64,000 bases of DNA from DASXUX01 sp036504595 (GCA_036504595.1 DASXUX010000073.1:1-64000); one strand, 5' to 3'; counted from the first letter of the stretch, positions 10,001-17,452 are shown. Notes: generated from the sequence alone by a model not told the origin. Made by a program: numbers and translations.

Positions 10001-10364
10001 TCCGCACGAACGGCTCCACACCGTATTTCTCAACCTCGCTCTTGCCATCGAGTTTCAGCTCCTTTTCGACTTCGATCTCGACCGGCAGCCCGTGCGTGTC
10101 CCATCCCGCCTTGCGCGGCACGTAGTACCCGCACATCGTCTTGTAGCGCGGAAACAAATCCTTGACGACGCGGGTGAGCACGTGTCCCGGATGCGGCTTG
10201 CCGTTCGCCGTCGGCGGCCCTTCATAGAAGACCCAGTGCCGCGTATCCTTCACGTTCTCGCGAATCTTCAGCGACTTCTCAAAGATCCCGTTCTCTTTCC
10301 AGAACTTAAGAATCTCCGCCTCCGCCCGAGCGAAGTTCATCGACGTATCAACCGGCTTGAACAC
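7026..10364 (-). CDS. ileS: Isoleucyl-tRNA synthetase
   Basis: Charges tRNA-Ile with isoleucine in the cytosol. The GTG at 10364 was chosen because AAGGAG ends nine bases upstream; an in-frame TTG at 10391 would place that ribosome site inside the gene. It encodes 1112 residues, the length of the long (eukaryote-like) IleS type. Class I signatures are clear: HPGH at about 58-61 in PTANGKPHPGH, and KMSKS at about 632 in GEKMSKSKGN. The tRNA-tryptophan-rich motif CWRCDSPLIYFARGGWFIRTT and the C-terminal anticodon-binding region are present. A family A repeat adds PASAPAGRDAGPT at about residues 892-905 before RKHEQVLLDELNVK. Expression is probably governed by the leader at 10497-10699. Confidence 0.95.
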   Translation of the reverse strand: MFKPVDTSMNFARAEAEILKFWKENGIFEKSLKIRENVKDTRHWVFYEGPPTANGKPHPGHVLTRVVKDLFPRYKTMCGYYVPRKAGWDTHGLPVEIEVEKELKLDGKSEVEKYGVEPFVRKCMDSVFRYTTDWESLTEKIGFWIDLKDAYVTYHQSYVESVWWSLKQLHAQNLLYRGHKILPWCPHCQTALSSHEVGQGYQEVEDPSVFVTFRDVNWEQNKTSFLAWTTTPWTLPSNAGLAVKADTEYSYVKLGEETLIMASALVKQVLGKMKYEVVKTEMGSALVGRAYQPLFDYAPKSKFSEKEQVAVWHVYPADFVTLDTGSGIVHMAPAYGADDYALGQREGLPVIQLVGTAGKFIEGCGPYTGKFVKAADPEIIKDLKARGLLLKREGYKHDYPFCWRCDSPLIYFARGGWFIRTTREVQHMIENNKSINWHPEHIKEGRFGSFLESNIDWALSRERYWGTPLNVWVCECGNQEAVGSFEELKSKPGAKGLDAFDIAKQKDPTLNDHLRVHKPWIDAAMFACSKCGKDMKRTSEVIDCWYDSGAMPFAQWGYPHVPGSKEKFNLAFPADFISEAIDQTRGWFYSLLAESTVLKASFEATSGKKAEYPLPYKTCLVLGHVCDEKGEKMSKSKGNYLDPNLILNEEGADALRWFFYSGTNPWTSARFSRPAVREAQKEFLIKLRNVYSFFVIYANIDGFEPDVKTMAALASRSGALTLLDRWIVSELQTTTREVRRCLDDYDIYDAAQALSGFVDALSNWYVRRSRDRFWSSWQTADHSSQHDVEKLAAYWTLYTCLNTVAELAAPFVPFMAEEIYQNLTASQRASGKFNMPESVHLRSYPQAEEAMIDTELSSEFALVREVASLGRAARAGAKLKTRQPLSKVVVVLVVPASAPAGRDAGPTIVRKHEQVLLDELNVKAIEIAHQADKFVNYELKPNFKAIGAKHRELVPLIKSALAKADVATLRAELSSAGKAKLGLDGGKSVELTPDEVEVSLKAKEGYAAASGGSVVVVLDTQLTPELLEEGVARELVNRVNGWRSDLNLKFEQRVKLALKGSEKLEAVARKFSAYVCGETLATELKVGELPGGWKTLDVEVDGEKAVFGVEMV
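7644..7690 (-). repeat. Family A palindromic repeat inside ileS
   Basis: The unit GCCGGCGTCCCTGCCGGCCG followed by GCGCGGAGGCCGGCACCACC encodes VVPASAPAGRDAGPT on the minus strand. It interrupts a conserved housekeeping enzyme without shifting frame. Confidence 0.85.
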
Positions 10365-10495
10365 TTGTGAGGTCTCCTTATTTAACCGCAAAGACTCAAA
10401 GGCGCGAAGAACTGCCGGAACTTGGGTCGGGGGCCAGAAACTGCGCTTGAGCCTTCGCTGAACCCTGAACCCTAGGCCCTGCTGTTCTTCGGTTC

Positions 10496-10523
10496 AAAAA
10501 AAAATCGGGCCTTCAAAGGCCCG
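10496..10523 (-). terminator. Intrinsic terminator upstream of ileS
   Basis: On the minus strand CGGGCCT-TTGA-AGGCCCG folds into a 7-bp stem with a 4-base loop, followed by A and nine T residues. It lies 130 bases before the ileS start and points into it, so it is either an attenuator or the end of a separate small RNA. Confidence 0.85.
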
Positions 10524-10699
10524 CGAGCATTTCCCACCTGATTGTACTTCAAATCCTGTCAGCGGCGAAAAGCTCAGCGGCCCTGGGAGCTTATCTCCCG
10601 GGCCTCACTAATTGGCGATCCACCGTCCGCTGCCACCATGGCGATACCTTTGACCGGCACGGAGGCCGGCGCCACCCTACGCGGCCCAAGCCGCGCCAT
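10497..10699 (-). promoter_or_regulatory. Candidate structured leader/attenuator of ileS (or a small RNA)
   Basis: About 200 bases between a sigma70-like promoter and the terminator. The minus-strand sequence folds locally: GCGGC-TTGG-GCCGC near the 5' end, then a family A half-unit, then a strong GCCCGGGAG-ATAAG-CTCCCAGGGC hairpin. CAGCGG at 10627-10632 can pair with CCGCTG at either 10575-10580 or 10560-10565, giving two mutually exclusive folds ahead of the terminator. This is what an attenuator needs. AGGTGGGAAATGCTCGCGGG before the terminator loosely recalls a T-box (AGGGTGGNACCGCG) but does not fit the consensus, so no class is assigned. Confidence 0.5.
10652..10680. repeat. Family A repeat, partial, in the ileS leader
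   Basis: GACCGGCACGGAGGCCGGCG is one side of the family A palindrome, here non-coding. It shows that the element is not restricted to genes. Confidence 0.75.
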
Positions 10700-10705
10700 A
10701 GCTCC

Positions 10706-10734
10706 AATAGATCATCCGAAACTCATTCTGTCAA
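10706..10734 (-). promoter_or_regulatory. Sigma70-like promoter for the ileS leader
   Basis: On the minus strand TTGACA (10729-10734), a 17-base spacer and TCTATT (10706-10711). The -35 box is perfect and the -10 matches 4 of 6. Transcription would start near 10699. Confidence 0.6.
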
Positions 10735-10752
10735 GCAGAGCGCACGCAACGT

Positions 10753-11322
10753 TCAAGACCGCTTTCTTCGCGAGCTGCCGTACTTCGCCGCCTTCTCTTG
10801 AACCTGCTCGGCAAGCGCGCTTTGCGTTCTCGCGCTCAGCCGCCCACGGCGGCCTGAACCCATCAGCCCATTGACCAGCTTGATCGTTTTCGCCATCTCA
10901 AGGGCGCTTGGGCTGCAGATGTTGCGCGCGACGCACCAACGCGTCACTTCAAGCCAACTCCATAGCGGCGAGGTGCTCGTCACGGCCGCGACAGGCCGCG
11001 GGAAGCTCCCGTCCTGCCGCTCACCATGAACCAACTGGCGAACGCTTTCGCGAGAACGATTCAGCCGCTTCGCGATTTCCGACTGCGTGACCAGATCATC
11101 AGGTTCGATCCGCTCGATTCTCCACCCCAGCTCTCGGACTTGGCGAATCGCACTGTCAATCGCTTGGCGAGGCGAATCCGCTTCGCGATCAAACTCGAGG
11201 ACTACCACGCCAGCGCTCACGCTTGGCGAGCAGTCGTCGCAGCCTGCCTCAAACAACGCATCCGCCTGATCAAGCGTGAAGGTGTCTAGTTCAGCGAGTA
11301 TCAGAGCAAACGAGAACGTCAC
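10753..11322 (-). CDS. HTH protein of a two-gene DNA-binding/small-protein module
   Basis: The protein has 189 residues. GTG 11322 was chosen because GGAGG lies seven bases upstream and the product then begins MTFSFALILAELD, the start I recall for this family. The N-terminal half (LDQADALFEAGCDDCSPSVSAGVVVLEFDREA) is a small alpha/beta domain. Residues about 85-150 (VTQSEIAKRLNRSRESVRQLVHGER) are a clear helix-turn-helix followed by FPRPVA and LWSWLEV. From memory, such proteins usually travel with a small MARPRHPKK-type protein, here divergently encoded at 11422. The pair behaves like a toxin-antitoxin or autoregulated module by layout; activity is not shown. Confidence 0.7.
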   Translation of the reverse strand: MTFSFALILAELDTFTLDQADALFEAGCDDCSPSVSAGVVVLEFDREADSPRQAIDSAIRQVRELGWRIERIEPDDLVTQSEIAKRLNRSRESVRQLVHGERQDGSFPRPVAAVTSTSPLWSWLEVTRWCVARNICSPSALEMAKTIKLVNGLMGSGRRGRLSARTQSALAEQVQEKAAKYGSSRRKRS

Positions 11323-11356
11323 GACTACACCTCCTACAAGGCACTCTACACCGTTG

Positions 11357-11370
11357 TTGACAGTTGTCAA
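11357..11370. promoter_or_regulatory. Operator-like dyad between divergent genes
   Basis: TTGACA-GT-TGTCAA is a dyad with a 2-base centre and partly symmetric flanks. Each half is also a perfect -35 box: on the minus strand TTGACA, 16 bases, TAGAGT; on the plus strand TTGACA, 17 bases, TGTATT. A protein bound here would block both promoters, as expected for autoregulation by the HTH protein. Confidence 0.6.
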
Positions 11371-11421
11371 CACACGGCTTGTATTTGACCCAATGTACTG
11401 GGCTGGGTAAAGCAACCCTTC

Positions 11422-11655
11422 ATGGCTCGCCCACGACACCCAAAGAAAGAAGTTGAAGAAGCGATTCAATACGCAGAATCAAAGGGCTGGCGTGTCGAAA
11501 TAGCCACTAAACATAGACACGCCTGGTGTCGGCTCTTGTGCCCGCTGGCTACTCGTGCCGGCCACCTTTTTTTCGTCCATTGCACGCCACAGAATCCCGG
11601 TAATCACGCCAACCGCATTCGCGGGACAGTTGACCGCTGCACTCACGGCGTGTAG
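11422..11655 (+). CDS. Small basic protein, partner of the HTH protein
   Basis: The protein has 77 residues and begins MARPRHPKKEVEEAIQYAE, a start I recall from a widespread small family with motif KGWRVE...HAWCRLLCP...TPQNPGNHANRIRGTVDRC. The compact alpha/beta layout, His-Ala-Trp and double Cys-Pro motif recall small HicA-like or RNA-binding folds, but no activity is established. No good ribosome site is visible before the ATG, and the promoter overlaps the shared dyad. It normally accompanies an HTH protein like the one at 10753, usually co-directionally; here the two are divergent. Confidence 0.65.
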   Translation: MARPRHPKKEVEEAIQYAESKGWRVEIATKHRHAWCRLLCPLATRAGHLFFVHCTPQNPGNHANRIRGTVDRCTHGV

Positions 11656-11664
11656 CAAGCCCCT

Positions 11665-12669
11665 CTATCTGTTCGCCGTCTTCGCCCCCGCCTCCGCCAC
11701 CTCGATGCTCATCACGCGCAGCGCCCCGTCCTTCGCATAGAACTGCAGCTTCCCGCTCTTCGGCTTGCCGTTGATCTCCAAATCCCACTTCTTGCCGTCC
11801 ACCGTGGCACTGACCTTGTCGCCTTCCATGTGGAAGAGCAGTTCGTGCGCCTTGCCCGCCAGTTCCTCAAGCTGCCCGCGGTCGAAGTTCGCCGTGTAGC
11901 CGCCTTCGTCGCCCTGCCGAGCCGTGAACTGAATGTAGGTCGAGCCCTTCGTCTCAAACTTGATGCGCAGATCGCCGTCGGTGAACTCCGCCGCCGTTTG
12001 AGCCGCGTGCCTGTTCCCCGGGACGTTGACAATCGCATCCCCGTCGATCTTCCACGCGCCCCCACCCTTCCCGCCCAGGCAATCCAGCGACTTCCCATCG
12101 CAGATCACTTTCCAGGTCTGAGCCACCGGCGTCGGCCGCTCCTCCCCCACTGTGCCACGGGCAGCCTCTGTTTGCTTTTGGCTGCCCGTGCGGTCTCGTT
12201 GTGTGCCACGGGCAGCCTCTGTCTGCTGTTGGCTGCCCGTGCGGGTCACCACCGGCGCACCGCCTGTCGCCACTCGTACCGCTTGCGTCCCCCCGTCTCC
12301 CCGTCCCCCCGTCTCCCCGTCCCGCGCTTTTCCCTGTCCCCGAGCCACAAAGGCCAGCACGCCCAGAAACGCCACACTCACCACGCACACCGCCACCACA
12401 ATTGGCAACGAGGCATTCGGTTCCTTGTGCTGAATCCGCGGCGCAGGTCCGCTGTTGCTGCGCACCCACGCCGTGGGCCCATGCGCAACGGCCGGCCGAG
12501 CCTCCATGGAACTCATGAACAGGAAACGGCTCGTTCGCCGCGCGCGGGAGCTACCAGCCGCACAACGTGGGCAGAAATACTTGTTCTCACCGACCGCTTT
12601 CGCAGCCCCCGTCGATACGGCATCTTCCGACAAACGCAGTCCGCATTTTTCACAAAAAGCAATAATCAT
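11665..12669 (-). CDS. Zinc-ribbon membrane protein with a C-terminal DUF1080 (3-keto-disaccharide hydrolase-like) domain
   Basis: The protein has 334 residues. It opens with a double-CxxC zinc ribbon (CEKCGLRLS ... YFCPRCAAG) on the cytosolic side, followed by an Arg-rich stretch and one membrane helix (about 90-110, SLPIVVAVCVVSVAFLGVLAFVA). A repeat-built linker follows (DGETGGRGDGG, then GSQQQTEAARGT and GSQKQTEAARGT), and then a DUF1080 domain from about residue 185 (WKVICDGKSLDCLGG ... AWKIDGDAIVN ... DLRIKFETKGSTYIQF ... KLQFYAKDGALRVMSIEV). DUF1080 domains have a concanavalin-like fold and are common in secreted sugar-processing proteins of Planctomycetota. The enzyme residues cannot be verified here. 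AAGGAAAA precedes the ATG. Confidence 0.75.
   Translation of the reverse strand: MIIAFCEKCGLRLSEDAVSTGAAKAVGENKYFCPRCAAGSSRARRTSRFLFMSSMEARPAVAHGPTAWVRSNSGPAPRIQHKEPNASLPIVVAVCVVSVAFLGVLAFVARGQGKARDGETGGRGDGGTQAVRVATGGAPVVTRTGSQQQTEAARGTQRDRTGSQKQTEAARGTVGEERPTPVAQTWKVICDGKSLDCLGGKGGGAWKIDGDAIVNVPGNRHAAQTAAEFTDGDLRIKFETKGSTYIQFTARQGDEGGYTANFDRGQLEELAGKAHELLFHMEGDKVSATVDGKKWDLEINGKPKSGKLQFYAKDGALRVMSIEVAEAGAKTANR
12151..12244 (-). repeat. Family B palindromic repeat, two tandem copies in the DUF1080 gene
   Basis: Each copy has a CACGGGCAGCC / GGCTGCCCGTG stem (12151-12190 and 12202-12244). Read by the minus-strand gene they give GSQKQTEAARGT and GSQQQTEAARGT. The same unit in the same frame occurs at 48581-48620 in an unrelated protein. 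A GACGGGGA/GACGGGGG octamer array (12287-12331) encodes the neighbouring DGETGGRGDGG. Confidence 0.9.
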
Positions 12670-12970
12670 CGCTGTTTTCCTTCACACTGCTGCGCGCCTC
12701 GCCTGCTCTGCGAGCCCTATATACGTTGACCTTCGACCTGTGTGCGACCTACTCCGAAAACCTGATCGCACCGCCAGTCCGCAGTGCATTCAGCAAACAA
12801 AGTGCAAAAGGAACCAAGTCTCTGACGAAGCGCAGCGTGCCACCTCGCAGAGAGACAGATGCGCATAATCTACAAGAAGTGGCCCGCACATTACCACGCA
12901 AAGGCACTGTCGCTCACCTGTGAAACGGGTTAAACAATCACAGTCCTTAATTCAGACAAAGGAGAAGCCC
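12670..12970. other. Divergent intergenic region
   Basis: About 300 bases between the DUF1080 gene and the oxidoreductase. Short open frames exist but have no ribosome site or recognisable motif. A GTATATAG at about 12718-12725 on the minus strand is a possible -10 box for the DUF1080 gene. AAAGGAGAAG just before 12971 is the ribosome site of the oxidoreductase. Nothing else is recognised. Confidence 0.4.
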
Positions 12971-14242
12971 ATGAGCACGACTCGCCGCGGTTTCCTGACA
13001 GGCGCCATCGCCGCCGCAACGGCCCCGTACTTCATTCCCGCCAAAGCTCTGGGAGCCGACGGCAATGTCGCGCCCAGCGAACGCATCGTGATGGGCGGCA
13101 TCGGCATTGGCGGCCGCGGCACCGGTGACCTCGGCAATCTCATCCACTTCGCCGATTGTCAGTTCGTCGCGGTGGCCGACACGCGCAAAGACAACCGCGA
13201 CCGCGTGACGAACATGATCAACCAGAAGAACGGCAACAAGGACTGCGCCTCCTTGATCGATTTCCGCGAGCTGCTCGCGCGCACCGACATCGATGCCGTC
13301 CTCATCGCCATCAGCGACCGCTGGCACACGCCCATGTCGGTGTTTGCCATGCGAGCCGGCAAGGATGTCTATTGCGAGAAGCCCTGCTCCTTCTCGATCG
13401 CCGAAGGCCGAGTCCTCGCCGATACCGCCCGCCAGCTCGGCCGCGTGTATCAGTCCGGCACGCAGCGCCGCAGCGAAGAACCCTTCATCTTCATCCACGA
13501 ACTGGCGCAGCAAGGCTACCTGGGCAAAGTTCACACCTACACCGCCGACGTGTGGGGCGGCAACGTCAAACCCGGCTGGCTGACGCCCTTTGAACCGACT
13601 CCGGCAGACGACGTCCTCTCCTGGGATCTCTATCTCGGCCCGGCCCCGTGGCGTCCGTACAACAAAGGCTACATCGGCCACATGGGCATCGAAGACTTCC
13701 ACACCGGCTGCATCGGCGAATGGGGCAGCCACACCGTCGATCAGGCGCAGTGGATGCATGGCTGCACCAACACCGGCCCCGTCGAATTCGTCTTCCCGAA
13801 CAATGGCGACGACCCCGGCGGACTGCAGATGGTCTACGCCGATGGCTCCAAGTGCGTCCTCAAGCAGGGCGGCTTCCCCAATTCCTGCGGCATCAAGATC
13901 GAAGGCTCCGAAGGCTGGGCCTACTCCGCCGACAGTTGCGGCGCGTCCTGCTTCCCCGCGACCTTGTTGTCCAAGCGCAAAGCCCTGGTCGCACAGTACG
14001 TCGCGCGCACGCAGCGACCCATCCATCACTGGCGCGACTTCCTCGATAGCTGCAAGAGCCGCCGCGAAGCAGTCGCACCGCCCGAACAGGCGCATCGCGC
14101 GATGGCCGCGTGCCATGCCGGGAACATCTGCATGAAGCTGAAACGCAACCTGAAGTGGGACGGCGTGAAAGAAGAGTTCATCGGTGACGAAGATGCCAAC
14201 CGCCTCCGCCGCCGACCCTCGCGCCCGCAGTGGAGCGTTTAA
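12971..14242 (+). CDS. Tat-exported Gfo/Idh/MocA-family oxidoreductase
   Basis: The protein has 423 residues. ATG 12971 was chosen for GGAG at the right distance and because it exposes a twin-arginine signal TTRRGFLTGAIAAATA; longer in-frame extensions exist but would bury it. The N-terminal Rossmann fold carries GGIGIGGRGTGDL (about 37-49), then DIDAVLIAISDRWH and the family Lys in EKPCSFS (about 136-142). A C-terminal alpha/beta substrate domain includes GEWGSHTVDQAQW. Such proteins oxidise or epimerise sugar derivatives with NAD(P) and, when Tat-exported, act in the periplasm with bound cofactor. A paralogue lies at 23167. A single-gene unit or the head of 12971-16275 is possible, but a heptad hairpin follows. 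Confidence 0.9.
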   Translation: MSTTRRGFLTGAIAAATAPYFIPAKALGADGNVAPSERIVMGGIGIGGRGTGDLGNLIHFADCQFVAVADTRKDNRDRVTNMINQKNGNKDCASLIDFRELLARTDIDAVLIAISDRWHTPMSVFAMRAGKDVYCEKPCSFSIAEGRVLADTARQLGRVYQSGTQRRSEEPFIFIHELAQQGYLGKVHTYTADVWGGNVKPGWLTPFEPTPADDVLSWDLYLGPAPWRPYNKGYIGHMGIEDFHTGCIGEWGSHTVDQAQWMHGCTNTGPVEFVFPNNGDDPGGLQMVYADGSKCVLKQGGFPNSCGIKIEGSEGWAYSADSCGASCFPATLLSKRKALVAQYVARTQRPIHHWRDFLDSCKSRREAVAPPEQAHRAMAACHAGNICMKLKRNLKWDGVKEEFIGDEDANRLRRRPSRPQWSV

Positions 14243-14243
14243 C

Positions 14244-14329
14244 GAATTAAAAATTAAAAAGGCAAAATTCAAAATGGGGCCATCGCAATCCACGATTTTG
14301 AATTTTTAATTTTGAATTTTGAATTAAGG
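14244..14329. repeat. Heptad inverted repeat (ATTAAAA type)
   Basis: Left arm AATTAAAAATTAAAAAGGC, right arm TTTTTAATTTTGAATTTTG. It begins two bases after the oxidoreductase stop and ends just before AAGGAG of the HEAT gene, so it may act as a terminator or a processing hairpin. Confidence 0.8.
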
Positions 14330-14337
14330 AGCTGCTC

Positions 14338-16275
14338 ATGAAACTGCACCATCCAATACTCGCCTGCCTGCTCTTTGCCGCCGCGCTTTCATTCGCCGGC
14401 GAGGAGGAGCAAAAGCTTATCGAGCTGTTAAAAGGCACCGATCAGGCCTTGCCCGTCCTCTCGCAAAAGGACCAGGCCTGCCGCAAGCTGGCCGTTATCG
14501 GCACCAAGGACTGCGTGCCGGTGCTGATCTCGCTGCTCGGCGACGAGAAGATGTGCGAACCGGCCCGCTTCGCGCTGGCCGCCATTCCCGACGCGTCGGC
14601 CGATGAGGCTCTAAAGGACCAGCTCGGCAAACAAAAAGGCCGCCAGCTCATGGGCGTTATCACCACGATCGGCGACCGCCGCAAACCCGACGGCATCGCC
14701 GCGATTTCCAAGTTCATCACCGATGCCGATCCCGACACCGCTCGCATGGCCGCCCAGGCCGTCGCTCAGATCGGCGGCCCCGAAGCCGGCAAAGCTCTGC
14801 AAGGCGCCCTCGGCAGCGCTCCGGCTGCGACCAAGGGCATCGTTGCCATCGGCTGTTTGCGCTGTGCCGACAGTCTCCTCGCTTCCGGCAAGACCGAAGA
14901 CGCCGTTGCCATCTACGAGAAACTTCGCGCGGGCGACCTGCCCAAGTACATCCAGGCCGGTGGCCTTCGCGGAATCGTGCTCGCCAAAGGCCCCGCCGGC
15001 GCATCGCTGGTCATTGAGAACCTCAAGAGCCCCGACAAGGAGTTCTTCCGCATGGCCTTCCGCCTGGCGCGCGAACTGCCCGGCGCGGAGGTTTCGAAGG
15101 CTCTCGGCGATGCCCTCGCCAGCCTGCCCGAAGACCGCCAGCTTCTGCTCATCCAGGCGATCGGCGATCGCAAAGACCCCGCCGGCCTGCCCGCCGTGCT
15201 CCAGATGGCCAAAGCCGGCCCGCAAGCCGCTCGCGTTCTGGCGCTGAAGACGCTCGCCCAGTTCGGCGACGGCTCCGTGATTCCCGTCCTCTTCGATGCG
15301 CTTTCCGTCAAGGAGCCCCAGCAGGACATCCTCAAAGCCGCTCAGTTCGCTCTCGCCGGCCTGCCCGACACGCAGCCGATCAACGATGCCATCATGGCCA
15401 TGGCTGAAAAAGGCGACACGAAGATGCGCCTGCTGGCCATCGACATCGTCGGCGATCGCCGCATCGCCTCCGCCACGCCCGTGCTGCTAAAGTGTATGGA
15501 GGATCCCGACGAACAGATTCGCTCCCTCGCCGTCCGTATTCTCGGCGAAAGCTCCGGCATGAACGGCCTCGAAGCCCTCTTGCCAAAGCTCCTCAAGCCC
15601 AAGAGCGCCCAGGACATCGGGCCGGTTGAAACGGCCATTTCCGCGATCTGCGGTCGCTTGACCGAAAAGCAGCCCGCCGCCGACAAGCTTGTCGCTGCTC
15701 TCGGCCAGGCCGAAGGCCCTTCGAAGTGCGCGCTGCTCAAGCTCCTGCGCGTCACCGGCGGAGCCAACGCGCTGACCGCCGTGCGAGCCGCCACGAAGGA
15801 CGCCGACGCTCAGACCAAGGACGCCGCGATGCGCTCGCTCTTCGAATGGCCCGCCCTCGACGCCGCCCCGGACCTGCTCGAAATCGCCAAGAATCCGCCG
15901 ACGCCCGTCTACGGCACGCTGGCTCTGCGCGGCTACGTGCGCATCTCCGGCCTGAAAGATGTTCCCGCCGAGAAGAAGCCGGCGATGTGCAAAGAAGCGA
16001 TGGCTCTGGCCAACACGCCCGACCTGAAAAAGAGCGTCCTCGCCGGTCTGGGCGAAGTCGCTCACCCGCAAGCCCTCGCCCTGATCGAAGGTTGCCTCGG
16101 CGACGCCGCCGTGAAGGCGGAGACCGAACAGGCCCTGATGAAGTGCGCGCGTCTTCTGGCTGAATCCAACCCCGCCGAAGTCCGCGCCGCTCTGACCAAG
16201 CTCATCAGCACGTCCGGCAGCGTGAAAACCAAGAGCGACGCCGAACGCCTGCTCAGGCAGCTCAAGAAGAGGTAG
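14338..16275 (+). CDS. Secreted HEAT-repeat protein
   Basis: The protein has 645 residues, with AAGGAG upstream of ATG 14338. A signal peptide (MKLHHPILACLLFAAALSFA) is followed by tandem 30-35-residue helical pairs of the HEAT/PBS-lyase type, for example CVPVLISLLGDEKMCEPARFALAAIPD and TARMAAQAVAQIGGPEAGKALQGAL. The repeats run to the C-terminus with no catalytic domain. It should be an extended periplasmic solenoid for protein binding. It lies after the Tat-exported oxidoreductase and is related in architecture to the HEAT protein at 20692, which pairs with the second oxidoreductase, so the two genes have been kept together as a type. Confidence 0.85.
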   Translation: MKLHHPILACLLFAAALSFAGEEEQKLIELLKGTDQALPVLSQKDQACRKLAVIGTKDCVPVLISLLGDEKMCEPARFALAAIPDASADEALKDQLGKQKGRQLMGVITTIGDRRKPDGIAAISKFITDADPDTARMAAQAVAQIGGPEAGKALQGALGSAPAATKGIVAIGCLRCADSLLASGKTEDAVAIYEKLRAGDLPKYIQAGGLRGIVLAKGPAGASLVIENLKSPDKEFFRMAFRLARELPGAEVSKALGDALASLPEDRQLLLIQAIGDRKDPAGLPAVLQMAKAGPQAARVLALKTLAQFGDGSVIPVLFDALSVKEPQQDILKAAQFALAGLPDTQPINDAIMAMAEKGDTKMRLLAIDIVGDRRIASATPVLLKCMEDPDEQIRSLAVRILGESSGMNGLEALLPKLLKPKSAQDIGPVETAISAICGRLTEKQPAADKLVAALGQAEGPSKCALLKLLRVTGGANALTAVRAATKDADAQTKDAAMRSLFEWPALDAAPDLLEIAKNPPTPVYGTLALRGYVRISGLKDVPAEKKPAMCKEAMALANTPDLKKSVLAGLGEVAHPQALALIEGCLGDAAVKAETEQALMKCARLLAESNPAEVRAALTKLISTSGSVKTKSDAERLLRQLKKR

Positions 16276-16278
16276 CAG

Positions 16279-16368
16279 CAAACAACGAACGACGAACTCC
16301 GAACGTTGAACGAGGCTTGTGATCATCGTCGCAAGCCTCGTTCGTTGCTCGACGTTCGTTGTTCGTTG
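16279..16368. repeat. Heptad inverted repeat (CGAACGA type)
   Basis: The left arm AACAACGAACGACGAACTCC ends in GAGGCTTG. The right arm starts CAAGCCTC and continues GTTCGTTG to GTTCGTTGG. The loop is TGATCATCGTCG. It lies directly after the HEAT gene and can fold as one long hairpin. Confidence 0.85.
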
Positions 16369-16417
16369 GCATCCAACCTCCACTTGCACGCTCCCACTCT
16401 CAACTTCTAATTGACCC

Positions 16418-17452
16418 ATGACTCCCCACGACCGCTTCCGCGAAACCATGCGCTTCGGCCAGCCTGACCGCGTGCCCTGGCTCGAAGAGGGCCTGCGCGA
16501 TGAAGTGCTCGCGCGCTGGCGTGAACAAGGTCTGCCGCCGGTGGCACACACGTCGATTCATCCAGTGACGGGGACCTTGCTCTCACCAAGCGCTGAACTG
16601 TCGCAGATGTTCCACTACGACCGCCGCGAGCGCATCGAATTGGACCTGAAGCCGAAGGGCGGCTTGCCTCCCGATCTGACCGACATCGCCGAACTCCGCC
16701 GGCGACTCGACCCCAACGACCCCGCGCGCTGGCCGGCGGATTGGCATCAGCGCGTCGAAGCCTGGCGACACCGTGACCACATTCTCGAACTTCCGCTGCA
16801 CTCCGGCCTGTTTCTCACGTTCGGCGTCGGCAATTGGGCCAGCCTGGAGCCCCTCCTGTATCTGCTCGCCGATTCGCCAACGCTCGCCCGCAACATCATG
16901 GACGCGCACGCGGCGCTTATCGCCGCGATGGCCGAACGCGTCTTGAGCGAGGTCGAAATCGATTTCGCGTCCTTCTCCGAACCCATCGGCGGCAGCCACG
17001 GCCCGCTCGTTTCGCCGAACATGTACAAGGAAATCGTGCTCGAAAGCTACCGCCCCATTTTCGACGTGCTGCATCGACACAACGTCGAAACCATCGTCTT
17101 CATGACCTACGCCAACGCCACGTGTCTGCTGCCAGACGTGCTCGCCGCCGGCTTCAATTGTCTGTGGGCGATGGAAACTGAAACGCACGCGATGGACTAC
17201 CAAGCCCTTCGTCGCCGCTTCGGCAAAGACCTGCGCCTGATTGGCGGCATCGACCTCGACAGCCTGCAACTCAGCGATAAGGAGTTCGAACAGCACGTGC
17301 TCAGCAGCGTGCCGGAACTTCTTGCGCAAGGCGGCTTCATCCCCTTAGCCGATGGCCGCGTCCGGTCGAACATCCCGTTTGCCGGGTACGTGCGCTACCG
17401 CCGCCTGCTGGAACGCCTGACCGAGCGCAGCGGCCCAGCGCCGCAACCGTAA
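16418..17452 (+). CDS. Uroporphyrinogen-decarboxylase-like (URO-D/methyltransferase fold) protein
   Basis: The protein has 344 residues. It starts MTPHDRFRETMRFGQPDRVPWLEEG, the usual opening of the URO-D superfamily proteins that accompany corrinoid or carbohydrate loci in Planctomycetota, rather than of true HemE. Later motifs are the helix-strand LFLTFGVGNWASLEPLLYLLAD, SFSEPIGGSHGPLVSPNMYKEIVLESYRP and the C-terminal GGIDLDSLQLSD...GGFIPLADGRVRSNIPF. A TIM-barrel binding a tetrapyrrole or methyl donor is expected; no His-X-Cys zinc motif of corrinoid methyltransferases is obvious. It is cytosolic. The ribosome site is weak, so translation may be low. Confidence 0.8.
   Translation: MTPHDRFRETMRFGQPDRVPWLEEGLRDEVLARWREQGLPPVAHTSIHPVTGTLLSPSAELSQMFHYDRRERIELDLKPKGGLPPDLTDIAELRRRLDPNDPARWPADWHQRVEAWRHRDHILELPLHSGLFLTFGVGNWASLEPLLYLLADSPTLARNIMDAHAALIAAMAERVLSEVEIDFASFSEPIGGSHGPLVSPNMYKEIVLESYRPIFDVLHRHNVETIVFMTYANATCLLPDVLAAGFNCLWAMETETHAMDYQALRRRFGKDLRLIGGIDLDSLQLSDKEFEQHVLSSVPELLAQGGFIPLADGRVRSNIPFAGYVRYRRLLERLTERSGPAPQP

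Noticed and set aside
10497..10560. T-box riboswitch upstream of ileS
   Set aside because: AGGTGGGAAATGCTCGCGGG resembles the T-box only loosely (extra bases inside the bulge), and no specifier loop with an Ile codon in the right place was found. Kept as an unclassified leader.
16418..17452. Calling the URO-D-like gene hemE
   Set aside because: The N-terminus and context fit the URO-D/methyltransferase superfamily proteins of carbohydrate loci, not classical HemE; no heme-pathway gene is nearby.
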